NCBI RefSeq assembly: GCF_003386205.1
Contig: NZ_QRDY01000021.1
Location: 31,133-95,132 of the forward strand
Reading direction: 5' to 3'
DNA length: 64,000 bases
Source: Cohnella lupini
GTDB lineage: Bacteria; Bacillota; Bacilli; Paenibacillales; Paenibacillaceae
Made by a program: the position numbers and the translations under genes. The first letter of the stretch is position 1, and each line of letters opens with the position of its first letter. Below are positions 41,377 to 51,400 of the stretch, piece by piece. The notes below the pieces were generated by a model, which worked only from the letters and a program-made list of their open reading frames with translations, searched no databases and was not told the origin of the DNA.

Positions 41377-41421
41377 GGACGCAGAGGATCAATGGAACAG
41401 AGGAACGAGGAGTGAGAAGCG

Positions 41422-42456
41422 ATGAAAGTATGGATGTGGCCTAAATCTAGCGAATTGAATTTCTACAACGATTTATTGACGGATTCGCTGAGCGGAGCGG
41501 GGTTGGACATCAGGGATTTGAAGCATGGCAAGCTGCTGCTGCAGGTCGGCCAAACAAGGCCGGGGGACATCGTCCACGTTCATTGGATGCATCACGCCTA
41601 CCAGAATCGCAATCCTCTGCTGTTCATCGTGAAATCCTTTCTGTTCGTCCTGACGATGGTTTACTTGAAGCTGAAGAACGTTCAGCTCGTATGGACCATT
41701 CATAACCTATATCCGCATCAAACGAAGTATCCAAGGATGGAGCGGTTCATGAGATCGCTGATTTGCCGATTCTGCAGCAAGCTTATCGTGGCGTCCGAAT
41801 CCATCAAGAGAAAGGTCGTATCCGAATTCGGCGTTCCGGCCCGCAAGCTGTTCGTCGTGAAGCACGGCCATTACTTGGGCGTGTACAAGCCGTCGGGGAT
41901 GAACGTAAGGGAGCGGCACGGCATCGGCGAAGACGCCGACGTTTTCTTGTTCCTGGGAGCGATCAAAGCTTATAAGGGCGTCGAGGATTTAATCGAATCC
42001 TTTAATGAGATCAAGACCAAACGCTCCTACCTGATCGTCGCGGGCAAAGCGGACGGGGAAATGGAAGCCTATCTTCGGAAGGTCGAGGATACGAGTAACA
42101 TCGTCCTGGATTTGCGATTCGTGCCTAATGAAGAGGTGGCTGACCTGATCGGAGCCGTGGACGTCATGGTCATGCCTTATAAGGAGATAACGACCTCGGG
42201 CTCCGCGATCCTCGGACTTTCCTTCAAGAAGCTGATCGTTATGCCCGACAATGACTTCATCGACGAGTATTTCGCGGAGGATATGGTCGTCGGTTACGAT
42301 CCAAGCGATTCGAACGGATTGACGAACGCGATGAAAACGGCTTTGAACGTGAAAAGAGAGGGGAAAGCCCTCCGTTACGAAGAGGTGTTGAAGGAACTGG
42401 AATGGAGCGCGATCGCCCAGCGAATCAAGAAGGTCTATCAAGGAGGAGTTGAATGA
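41422..42456 (+). CDS. Glycosyltransferase (GT4-like)
   Basis: 344 residues from ATG 41422 behind GAGGAGTGAG. Opening MKVWMWPKSSELNFYNDLL and DIVHVHWMHHAYQNRNP; the middle has TIHNLYPHQTKYPRMERFMRS; the donor half has FLGAIKAYKGVEDLIESF and VMVMPYKEITTSGSAILGLSF. This resembles bacterial GT-B enzymes often annotated as EPS glycosyltransferases that use UDP- or GDP-sugars. The last EX7E motif is weaker than in its neighbours. ATGA overlap with the next gene. Confidence 0.82.
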   Translation: MKVWMWPKSSELNFYNDLLTDSLSGAGLDIRDLKHGKLLLQVGQTRPGDIVHVHWMHHAYQNRNPLLFIVKSFLFVLTMVYLKLKNVQLVWTIHNLYPHQTKYPRMERFMRSLICRFCSKLIVASESIKRKVVSEFGVPARKLFVVKHGHYLGVYKPSGMNVRERHGIGEDADVFLFLGAIKAYKGVEDLIESFNEIKTKRSYLIVAGKADGEMEAYLRKVEDTSNIVLDLRFVPNEEVADLIGAVDVMVMPYKEITTSGSAILGLSFKKLIVMPDNDFIDEYFAEDMVVGYDPSDSNGLTNAMKTALNVKREGKALRYEEVLKELEWSAIAQRIKKVYQGGVE

Positions 42457-43355
42457 TGAAGGTTACGGTTGCCATCTGTACCCACAATAGAGCGCGCGAT
42501 ACGGGCGAGGCGGTGGAGAGCGTGCTCATTCAAAGCTTCGACAAGAAAGAGATCGAGATCGTCGTCGTGGACAATCGTTCCACGGACAATACCGCGGAAG
42601 TCGTGAAAGGATTGAGTCAGCGGCACGGACCTAGGGTTCGCTACATCCACGAGAGCAAGCTCGGTTTATCCGTTGCGCGCAACCGGGCGATCAGGGAAGC
42701 GAACGGCGAATACATTCTATTCCTCGACGACGACGCGCTTGCCTCAAGCCATTGGGTACAGCATATCGTGGACGTATTCGAGCGAGATCCGGCCATCGGC
42801 TGCGTCGGAGGTCAAATCGATCCGATCTGGGAGTCTGGCGAGCCCGCGTGGATTCCTCCGGAATATCGCGCGGTATTCACGATTCTCGATTATACGCGAG
42901 GGGTGAAGGAGATGCCCGCGCCGGCGATTCCTTACGGCGCTAATGTAGCCTTTCGCAGAAGCGTCTTCGACCACATCGAGCCGTTCCGAGAGGATCTGGG
43001 CAGGGTAGGCAACAATCTGTTGTCGAGCGAAGAGAGCGAATTGATCGCGAGGCTTCGCGAAAGGTATAAGGTTTACTATTCCTCGTATGCGCTGGTCAAG
43101 CATAAGATCGCCAAAGAACGAACGACCAAGAAGTGGTTCTTGAAGCGGATATTTTGGCAAGGAGTGAGCGACGCGGTAAGGATGCAGGATAGAGGCGCCG
43201 TATCCGTCGCTAAGCATACGATTCGAATGCTGCAAGCGGTAGGAACGTCCTTATTCTCGATCTTCCATTTCAATTCCTTCATCAGGCAAATCGTTAAGAT
43301 TTATTACCGCAACGGATCGCTCGTCGGGATTCTGCGATATAACGGCAGGAGTTGA
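42453..43355 (+). CDS. Glycosyltransferase family 2
   Basis: 300 residues, GT-A fold. VAICTHNRARDTGEAVESVLIQS opens the nucleotide site, VVDNRSTDNTAEVV follows, then YILFLDDDALASSHWVQ is the DxD metal site, and the GANVAFRRSVF acceptor motif is present. The 80-residue C-terminus is basic and probably membrane-associated. ATG 42453 or 42456 can both start; AAGGAGGAG precedes them. Confidence 0.92.
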   Translation: MMKVTVAICTHNRARDTGEAVESVLIQSFDKKEIEIVVVDNRSTDNTAEVVKGLSQRHGPRVRYIHESKLGLSVARNRAIREANGEYILFLDDDALASSHWVQHIVDVFERDPAIGCVGGQIDPIWESGEPAWIPPEYRAVFTILDYTRGVKEMPAPAIPYGANVAFRRSVFDHIEPFREDLGRVGNNLLSSEESELIARLRERYKVYYSSYALVKHKIAKERTTKKWFLKRIFWQGVSDAVRMQDRGAVSVAKHTIRMLQAVGTSLFSIFHFNSFIRQIVKIYYRNGSLVGILRYNGRS

Positions 43356-43364
43356 CGAAACGGT

Positions 43365-44720
43365 ATGGCACAACTGGCAGCGATTCGCAAAGCATGGAGA
43401 GGAAACGGACTCGCTCAGACGATTTTCCGTACTAGCGCGGCCAATTTTCTGGTCATGGTGATCAGCACGCTGACTTCGATCGTAACGGCCCGCATGTTCG
43501 GAGTCGTCGGCAAAGGCGAGTTTTCGGCCATTCTCTTCTGGCCGACGCTGCTCGCGGGACTCGTCGGATTCGGGCTGCCGACCTCTCTAATCTACAACAT
43601 GAAACGAAATGCCGGCGGCGGAGCGGAATTCGTAAAGCTGGGCTTTATGTTTCAGGCATCGGTCAGCTTGTTCGCCGGCATCGTCGCGTGGATATGGCTC
43701 CCGGCTTGGCTCGAGAGCTATCCTCCAGCCATTATTCAGACGGCTCGTTGGTATACGGTACTGATGGTTCCTATTCTGCTAGCGATCAATCTAATCTCGG
43801 CGCTTGCGCAGAGCACGGGGAACTTCAAGATCTACAATGGCGTGCGGTTATACGTTCCCTTATGCAATCTGGCAGGTTTGATCGGGCTTTGGGCCGTCGG
43901 CAATCTCAGCATTCATTACGCTGCTCTGGTATTTCTGGTGACGAGCGTACTCGTCGTGACTTGGTCTTGGTTCAGCTTGTCGGATGCAAGCCGGCTGGAT
44001 AATCGAAGCGGCATCGGAAACGGAGCGGCGGCCAAAGCGCTGTTCGGGTACGGGAGCAAGGTGTTCGGAGTAGAATTGCTGGGCACCTTGTCATCGCAAT
44101 TCGATAAGATCGTCATCCTTTCTTTGCTAACGGCGAAGGAGCTCGGCCTTTATACCGTCGTCTTCGCGCTTTCGCGGATGTACAACGTCGTGCAGATGGC
44201 CATTACGAACGTCATTTTTCCGAAGGTAACGGGGATGGACAAGGACAAGATCATCGCCACGGTCGGCCGGGCTTTCCGGTTATCCTTGATCGCGATGACG
44301 ATTATCGTCGTTCCGAGCATGTTCGTCGGCAAGCTTCTGATGGGCATATTGTTCGGGGCTCCGTTTCTTGCGGCAAGCAACGCGTTCTACTTGTTATCAT
44401 TCGAGTGCATTCTCGGAGGTGGGGCATGGATTCTGGCATCTTCGTTCAACGCGATGGGGCGGCCGGGATTGGTGCTCATTCGGCAGATCATCGCGCTGGC
44501 TATTACGGTCGGCCTGTTGTTCGTATTTACTCCGTTGTACGGCTTAAACGGAATAGCGCTCGCATTATTAATCGGAGCCGTCATTCGCTTAATCGTGACG
44601 CTAGCGGCAATGCGTATCGTCTTTCAGGTGCGAATAAGCGGAATGCTGTTCGACAAAAACGATTTTCGTTACTTAATTGGGATTATAAAGTCGAAGATAC
44701 AAAGCAAAGGAGCGCGCTGA
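43365..44720 (+). CDS. Polysaccharide flippase (Wzx-like, MOP superfamily)
   Basis: 451 residues, about 12-14 hydrophobic helices spread over the whole length (TSAANFLVMVISTLTSIVTARMFGVVGKGEF is the characteristic first part of MatE/Wzx proteins). It moves the lipid-linked repeat unit across the membrane before polymerisation. Ends KSKIQSKGAR; the pyruvyltransferase start follows at once. Confidence 0.92.
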   Translation: MAQLAAIRKAWRGNGLAQTIFRTSAANFLVMVISTLTSIVTARMFGVVGKGEFSAILFWPTLLAGLVGFGLPTSLIYNMKRNAGGGAEFVKLGFMFQASVSLFAGIVAWIWLPAWLESYPPAIIQTARWYTVLMVPILLAINLISALAQSTGNFKIYNGVRLYVPLCNLAGLIGLWAVGNLSIHYAALVFLVTSVLVVTWSWFSLSDASRLDNRSGIGNGAAAKALFGYGSKVFGVELLGTLSSQFDKIVILSLLTAKELGLYTVVFALSRMYNVVQMAITNVIFPKVTGMDKDKIIATVGRAFRLSLIAMTIIVVPSMFVGKLLMGILFGAPFLAASNAFYLLSFECILGGGAWILASSFNAMGRPGLVLIRQIIALAITVGLLFVFTPLYGLNGIALALLIGAVIRLIVTLAAMRIVFQVRISGMLFDKNDFRYLIGIIKSKIQSKGAR

Positions 44721-44721
44721 C

Positions 44722-45669
44722 ATGCAAGTTAAACGAAACGTTCACCCCATGGATGCTTTGAAGGGACAGCTGCGCCAGATTCTCCATTCGATACCTTCGG
44801 GCTCAAGCATTCAGTACGTCGATTATCCGGTGTACAACAACGGCGGCGATCTGCTGATCATGAAAGGGGCCGAAGCTTTCTTCAAGGCGAACGGAATTCG
44901 CGTGAAGGGACGTTACAGCGTCCTTGATTTCCCCGACGGCTTGAAGATTCCGAGGAATCAAATCATCGTCCTGCAAGGAGGCGGCAACTTCGGCGATCTG
45001 TACCCGGTACATCAGAAGCTGCGCGAGAAAATCGTCGCAAGCTATCCGGAAAATCGGATCGTCATTCTTCCCCAGACGATCTATTACAAGAACGAAGCGG
45101 AGTTCGACCGTACCGCCGATATTTTCAACGGGCACCCGGACGTTCATCTCTATGTCCGGGATCCGTCGTCCTACGAGATGGCGACGCTCAAATTCCATCG
45201 TTGCTCCGTTTACTTATCGCCGGACATGGCCCATCAGCTTTGGCCGATCCGAACCAAGAGCATTCCGGGCAAAGATCTGCTGTGCTTTTTCCGTACGGAT
45301 ATCGAGAAGACGGGCGAGCAGGCGAGATTGGAGTCCGCGGGCCGGGGCGATTATCTGGATTGGGGATCGCTGTACAACAAGATCGAGAAGAAATCGATCA
45401 GCGTCATCGGCAGAATGATGACCAAGGGAAGCGGTACGTTGCCGATGCAGGCGATCTGGGGCAAGTATAGCGATTACCTCGTGAATAAAGCGATCAAGCG
45501 GTTTAGCGGCTATAAGAGCGTTCAAACCTCGCGATTGCACGGTCATATCCTCTCTTGCCTGTTGGACAAGCCGAACACGTTGCTCGATAACTCCTACGGC
45601 AAAAATTCCAACTATTATAACACTTGGACGAAGGAGATCGAATCCGCTAGATTGGAGGGAATGTCATGA
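44722..45669 (+). CDS. Polysaccharide pyruvyl transferase
   Basis: 315 residues. PS_pyruv_trans family: YNNGGDLLIMKGAEAFF, IIVLQGGGNFGDLYP, IVILPQTIYYK, YVRDPSSYEM, and VQTSRLHGHILSCLL near the C-terminus. Transfers pyruvate from PEP to form a ketal on an EPS sugar, giving the polymer negative charge. The start ATG 44722 follows AGGAGCGCGC. Overlaps manC by four bases. Confidence 0.93.
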   Translation: MQVKRNVHPMDALKGQLRQILHSIPSGSSIQYVDYPVYNNGGDLLIMKGAEAFFKANGIRVKGRYSVLDFPDGLKIPRNQIIVLQGGGNFGDLYPVHQKLREKIVASYPENRIVILPQTIYYKNEAEFDRTADIFNGHPDVHLYVRDPSSYEMATLKFHRCSVYLSPDMAHQLWPIRTKSIPGKDLLCFFRTDIEKTGEQARLESAGRGDYLDWGSLYNKIEKKSISVIGRMMTKGSGTLPMQAIWGKYSDYLVNKAIKRFSGYKSVQTSRLHGHILSCLLDKPNTLLDNSYGKNSNYYNTWTKEIESARLEGMS

Positions 45670-47069
45670 AAATCGTATTGTTATCCGGCGGTTCGGGCAA
45701 ACGGCTATGGCCGTTGTCTAACGAGTCGCGATCCAAGCAATTCCTGAAGGTACTGAAGAACGACGAGGGCTTGCACGAATCGATGGTTCAACGGGTGTGG
45801 AGGCAAATCTCAAATACCGGTTTGCTACGGGACGCCTATATCGCGACGAGCAAACCTCAGGTGGAGATGATTCATGGCCAGCTCGGCGGGGATATCGAGG
45901 TTATCGTCGAACCGGAGAGAAGAGATACTTTTCCCGCGATCGCGCTTGCCGCGACTTATTTGTATTCGGTGCAAGGCGTCGGCTTGGGCGAGACGATCGT
46001 CGTCATGCCGGTCGATCCTTATGTGGAAGAATCGTTCTTCCAAAGAACGAAGGAGCTCGAGCGCGTCTTGAACGAATCAGGCGCGGATTTGGCGCTCATG
46101 GGCGTGAAGCCGACCTTCCCTTCGGAAAAGTACGGCTACATCGTGCCGGAAGACGGTGGTTCCGAAGCGGGCAACTCTTACGTTAAAGTTCACAGCTTCA
46201 AAGAAAAGCCCCGCGAAGAGGAAGCCGCCGCCATGATCGAACGGGCCGCGCTTTGGAACTGCGGGGTTTTCGCGTTTAAGCTCGATTTTCTCATTAACAT
46301 CCTGATCGCGCACGATTTCCCGATCCAGTACGACGAGATGTCGAAGCAATATTCCAGATTGCCCAAGATCAGCTTCGATTACGAGATCGTCGAGAGATCC
46401 CAGCACGTCGTTGCTTTGCCTTACGACGGCGAATGGAAAGATCTCGGAACATGGAACACGCTCACGGAGGAGATCGAATCCCCGTTGATCGGTAAAGGAA
46501 TCATCGCCGGCGATTCGGTCAATACGCACGTGATCAACGAGCTGGATATTCCGATCACGCTGCTAAACCTGCCCAACGTTATCGTGGCGGCGAGCCCTGA
46601 CGGAATTCTGGTTTCGGAGAAGTCGGCCAGTCCCATGATCAAGGAAGTCATGAAGCATTCGGACCAACGTCCGATGTACGAGGAACGGCGCTGGGGAGGG
46701 TACCGGGTACTCGATTATTTGAAATATCCGGACGGCAAGGAGGTTCTGACGAAGAGAATCCGCGTTGCACCCGATCGTAATCTTAGCTATCAGTACCACG
46801 AGCTTAGGGACGAGGTCTGGACGATCGTAGCCGGCCATGGCTTGATGGTTCTCGACGGTTTATCCTTCCCGGTCAAGTCGGGCGACGTGCTAACGATAGC
46901 CAAAGGAAGCAGGCACAGCTTGCGGGCGGGAACCGAGATGGACATCATCGAGGTTCAGACGGGATCCGAGCTGATCGAAGAGGATATCGTCAGGCTCGCG
47001 TTCGACTGGAACGAGATCATGCAAATTTGCAGCATTGCAAGCTTAGAAGAGACGACATTCAAATCATAG
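45666..47069 (+). CDS. manC: Mannose-1-phosphate guanylyltransferase with cupin domain
   Basis: 467 residues. The nucleotidyltransferase domain (VLLSGGSGKRLWPLSNESRSKQFLKVL, then FPSEKYGYIVPE, KEKPREEEAA and LWNCGVFAFK) makes GDP-mannose. The C-terminal cupin (RRWGGYRVLDYLKYPDGKEVLTKRIRVAPDRNLSYQYHELRDEVWTIVAG) is the type II phosphomannose isomerase part, so the protein may also feed mannose 1-phosphate synthesis from fructose 6-phosphate. A GDP-mannose donor in this locus predicts mannose in the polymer. Confidence 0.93.
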   Translation: MKIVLLSGGSGKRLWPLSNESRSKQFLKVLKNDEGLHESMVQRVWRQISNTGLLRDAYIATSKPQVEMIHGQLGGDIEVIVEPERRDTFPAIALAATYLYSVQGVGLGETIVVMPVDPYVEESFFQRTKELERVLNESGADLALMGVKPTFPSEKYGYIVPEDGGSEAGNSYVKVHSFKEKPREEEAAAMIERAALWNCGVFAFKLDFLINILIAHDFPIQYDEMSKQYSRLPKISFDYEIVERSQHVVALPYDGEWKDLGTWNTLTEEIESPLIGKGIIAGDSVNTHVINELDIPITLLNLPNVIVAASPDGILVSEKSASPMIKEVMKHSDQRPMYEERRWGGYRVLDYLKYPDGKEVLTKRIRVAPDRNLSYQYHELRDEVWTIVAGHGLMVLDGLSFPVKSGDVLTIAKGSRHSLRAGTEMDIIEVQTGSELIEEDIVRLAFDWNEIMQICSIASLEETTFKS

Positions 47070-47082
47070 AGGAGGGGCGAGC

Positions 47083-48423
47083 ATGAACATTACGGTCATC
47101 GGAACCGGTTACGTCGGGCTCGTGTCGGGCGTCTGCTTCGCGGAGCTTGGCAATCAGGTCATATGCGTGGATAAGGATCCCGAGAAAATAGATCTCTTGA
47201 ATGCCGGCGGCATTCCCATATACGAGCCGGGGTTGAAGGAGCTTGCCGCGGCCAATCGGGTAGCGGGCAAGCTGTCGTTTACGACGGATTTGCGTAACGC
47301 GGTACGCCGTTCCGACTTGATCATCGTTGCGGTCGGTACGCCTCCGCTTCCTAGCGGAGAAGCTAATCTTGCTTACATCGAGCAAGCCGCGCTGGAAATC
47401 GCCGATGCGATGAACGGCTATAAGATCATAGCCGTGAAGAGCACCGTTCCCGTCGGGACGAACGAACGGTTGGGAAGCTTGATGCGCGGCCGCACGGGCA
47501 TGCCCTTCGACAGCATTTCGCTGCCGGAGTTTCTGCGGGAGGGCTCGGCGATCCAGGATACGCTACATCCCGACCGGATCATTATCGGAGCCGACAATCC
47601 CGGCGCGGCGGAGGCGATGGTCGAGCTTCATCGGTCGCTGACGGAGCATGTGGTCGTGACGGACATCCGCAGCGCGGAAATGATCAAGTACGCCTCCAAT
47701 GCGTTTCTGGCTACTAAGATTTCGTTCATTAACGAAATCGCCAACATTTGCGAGAAAGTAGGTGCGGACGTCACTCAGGTAGCGGAGGGAATGGGGTACG
47801 ACAAGCGGATCGGGCCGTCTTTCCTAAAGGCGGGTATCGGCTATGGCGGTTCTTGTTTTCCGAAGGATACGAGCGCGCTCATTCAAATCGCCGGTCACGT
47901 GGATTACGAGTTTAAGCTGCTGCGCTCGGTGGTGGAGGTGAACCAGGATCAACGCTTTAACGTGATCCGGAAGCTGGAAACGATATTCAACGGCGAATTG
48001 AAAGGGAAGACGGTAGCGATATGGGGCTTGGCTTTCAAGCCGAATACCGACGACGTGCGGGATTCGCCCGCATTGGAGATCATACAGCATCTTCTGGACA
48101 ACGGAGTGAAGGTAAGAGCCTACGATCCTGTCGCGATGGCTAACTTCCGGACCTTGTTCGGGAAGGAAGGTGTTATCTGGTGCGATGGGGCTTTAGAAAC
48201 GGCTCAAGGAGCTGACGCGTTATGTCTGCTCACGGAGTGGGACGAGTTCGCCGAGATCGATCTAGGCGAGCTGCAAACGGTGTTAAAACGTCCGATCTTG
48301 ATCGACGGGCGCAACGTCTTCAAGGAAGAAAATCTGATCGGAACGGAATTCATCTATTATTCCGTCGGTCGACCAAGCTTGAACCAAGGCGTAAGACAGC
48401 AAGTTCCCGTTCTTTTATTCTAA
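47083..48423 (+). CDS. ugd: UDP-glucose 6-dehydrogenase
   Basis: 446 residues. Oxidises UDP-glucose to UDP-glucuronate with 2 NAD+. Motifs: VIGTGYVGLVSGVCFAELGNQV, VAVGTPPLPSGEANLAYIE, STVPVGTNE, SLPEFLREGSAI, the active-site Cys in GYGGSCFPKDTSAL, and GLAFKPNTDDVRDSPA. Gives the glucuronic acid of the EPS and is a known BY-kinase target in relatives. ATG 47083 behind GAGGAGGGG; last enzyme gene of the operon. Confidence 0.96.
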   Translation: MNITVIGTGYVGLVSGVCFAELGNQVICVDKDPEKIDLLNAGGIPIYEPGLKELAAANRVAGKLSFTTDLRNAVRRSDLIIVAVGTPPLPSGEANLAYIEQAALEIADAMNGYKIIAVKSTVPVGTNERLGSLMRGRTGMPFDSISLPEFLREGSAIQDTLHPDRIIIGADNPGAAEAMVELHRSLTEHVVVTDIRSAEMIKYASNAFLATKISFINEIANICEKVGADVTQVAEGMGYDKRIGPSFLKAGIGYGGSCFPKDTSALIQIAGHVDYEFKLLRSVVEVNQDQRFNVIRKLETIFNGELKGKTVAIWGLAFKPNTDDVRDSPALEIIQHLLDNGVKVRAYDPVAMANFRTLFGKEGVIWCDGALETAQGADALCLLTEWDEFAEIDLGELQTVLKRPILIDGRNVFKEENLIGTEFIYYSVGRPSLNQGVRQQVPVLLF

Positions 48424-48451
48424 TCTATCAGAAAGACCAGAGGTGACTCCT

Positions 48452-51400
48452 ATGTCGAAGTTTGGAAAGAAGACGGTTGCATCCGCGCTCGCGATGTCCA
48501 TGTTTGCCGCATCACTTGGAGGATTGCCCCTCAGCGATAAAGGCTGGGCGGAAAAATTAGGTTTGAATCGGGTAGCGAACGCTGCGGAGTCCGGACTGCC
48601 TACCAGCGCGTTTCTGGAAAGAATGAACGAGTTATACGCGGCGCTCGCGGCCGGAGATCCGGCGGACGTGCAAGACGTAAGGGAGCTGCGCGACGAGATC
48701 GCGGGGTTGGACGAGACGGCGGATCAGATTCTTATCGATCCGATATGGAATAAGATCAGCGACAATCTCCCGGAGACCGTAGATCAGGCACAACTGAAGA
48801 CGAGCCTGTTCAGGCTCGTCAAGGCCGTCGGATCGTTCCGTTACGATCCGCAGGCATCGGATTTGGAAGCGATCCGCGCGAATCCCGAATTCCGGGCAAC
48901 GCTGAAGACGATCGCCGCGGCGGGCGGCGACGCCTCCATCAATATGGACGATTTCCTCGTGTTTCTTTTCGGCGACGGTGCCGGCAAGAAAGGAGTCGAG
49001 GGCACGGTAGCCGAGATTCTATCCAGCAAGTCGGTGTTCGAATTATTTCAGCTGCTAGGGGATAAGCAGGGAATTACGGCCGTATTGCTTCTAGCGACGG
49101 AGAAGCTGCTTACGGAAACGAACAATTACAAATTCAGCTCGATCCTCTCTAATCTTGGCGTGACTTCGCAGGATGTTAGAGCTACGGTACTCGGCTTTCA
49201 AGTGAAGCTGAAGCAGGACGAGCCGGCGATCAACGCGATGACCGTCGCTTATATTCGATCGGCTGCACGTTCGACGGTAGTCATCAGCGAAGACGGACTC
49301 AAGCATGTTTATAGCTTGAACATTTACGGAATCGGCGTCCCCGCCTTGGCGCTGCAATGGTCGAAGGTATCCGGAAGCGCGGACATCAAGGTCGCCACGA
49401 ACGGGACCGTGACGATTCCGGAGGGCGTCGAGAGCGCTTCGGCCGTTATTCAGGCGAAGTTGATCAACCCGTACGGAGGTTCCGCAAAGGTCATTTACGA
49501 GAAAGAAGTAACCTTGACCGCAGCCGGAGAAGAGACCGAGTTCCCGGCCGAGCAGTTCCTTGAACGGATGAACAAGCTGCATGAGGCGCTCCTTGCCGGG
49601 GATCCCGCCGACGTGCAGGACGTGCGGAATGCGCGAGACGAAATAGCGGCCCTGGATGCAACGACGGGCCAAGCATTGTTGGATCCGCTGTGGAGGAAAA
49701 TCGCGCCTAAACTCCCGGCTTCCGCCGATAAAGCGAAGCTGAAGGCGAGCTTGTTCGAAGTCTTCAAAGCGGTCGGTTCTTTCCAATACGACCCTCAGGC
49801 ATCGGACTTGGAAGCGATTCGCACGAATCCGGAATACCGCGCGACGCTGAAGACGATCGGAGCCGCCGGAGGCGTCAGCAACCTTGTCATGGACGATATT
49901 CTGGTGTTCCTGTTCGGAGACGGAGAAGCTATCAAAGGCGTCGACGGAATGATTCGGGAGCGTCTCGAGAGCATGTCGCCCGCGGAGTTGCTGCAGACTC
50001 TCGGCAATCCGCAAGCGATTTCGGCATTGTCTCTTCAAGCGATGCAGTTGCTGATCGCCGATACTGAAGCTTACAAGATCAGCTCGATGATCGCAACGTT
50101 CGGCATCGGAGCTCAGGATTTGGGAGCAACGATTCTCGGATTGTCGCTCAGATTGCAGAAGGACGAGCCGGCGCTTTACGCGATGACCATAGCGCTCATT
50201 CGTTCCGAGTCGACCGCCTCCGCGGAAGTCAGCGAGGACGGGCTCAAGCATGTGTACGCATTAAAGTCATTCGGAATCGATGTTCCGTCGGCCGCGATAT
50301 CGTGGGTTAAAGCTTCGGGCAGTCCGGATGTCGTCGTCTTACCGAACGGTACGGTCACCATTCCGGAGTTCGTTCCAAGCGCTACCGCCGTCATCCAGGC
50401 GAAGCTGACGAAACCGAGTGGCGGTCCGGCTAAAGTCATCTTCGAGCAGGAAGTCACGTTAATCGCGACCGAAACGCCGGGCGAAGTATTCCCTGCCGAA
50501 CCTTACTTCGAGAGAATCAATAAGCTGCACGGAGCGCTTCAGGCCGGAGATCCAAGGGATGCTCAGGCGGTGAGGAACGCGCGCAACGAAATCGCGCAAT
50601 TGAACGTCGAGAAAAACCTATCGCTGATCGACCCGCTTTGGAACCGGATTGCTCCGAATCTACCCAAAACCGCGGATCAGGCGCAATTAAAGGCAAGCCT
50701 CCTGAAGGTTATAATCGCCATAAGTTCTTTCCAATACGATCCTCAAGCTTCCGATTTGGAAGCGATGCGGACGAATCCGGAATTCCGTACGGCGTTGAAA
50801 CAAATCGCGACGGCCGGTAAAGTGAAGGCATTGACGGTCGACGATATCCTGATCTTCCTCCACGGAGACGGCGAGGAACGCGGCGGCGTAGAAGGAACGA
50901 TGCTGGACGTCTTGAAGAAGATGAAGTCCAAAGAATTCGCCGACTTGCTAGGCAACGAGGATAAAATGGACGACATTATGGACAATGCCGTATCGAGAAC
51001 TCTATCGAACGAGGATTACGTTCTTAGCAAGGCTTTGCGGAACCTAGGAGTGCGTTCGTCCGACCTGAGCTCAATGGATTCCAAATTCGAGATTAAGCTG
51101 AGATACGATGAGCAAGCGAACGAGGCGTTAACCGTTGCGTTCATTCGTTCCGAAGCCGTGCCGACGGTCAAGATAACGGCCAACGGAAACACGCACCAAT
51201 ACGGATTGAAGGTATTGGGTATAGACCTTCCTTCATCGGTATTGAAATGGAAGAAGGTATCGGGAAGCAAGGACGTTAAAGTGGATTCCAACGGCAAAGT
51301 ATCCATACCGAGCAAAGTATGGTCTGGCACGGCTGTCATTCAAGCGGTACTGGACGACTCGAGAGACATATCCGGCAAGGTCGTCTTCAAGCAGGAAGTG

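Noticed and set aside
49091..50251. 386-codon minus-strand frame inside the triple-repeat gene
   Set aside because: Shadow of a GC-rich repetitive gene, without start signal or domain.
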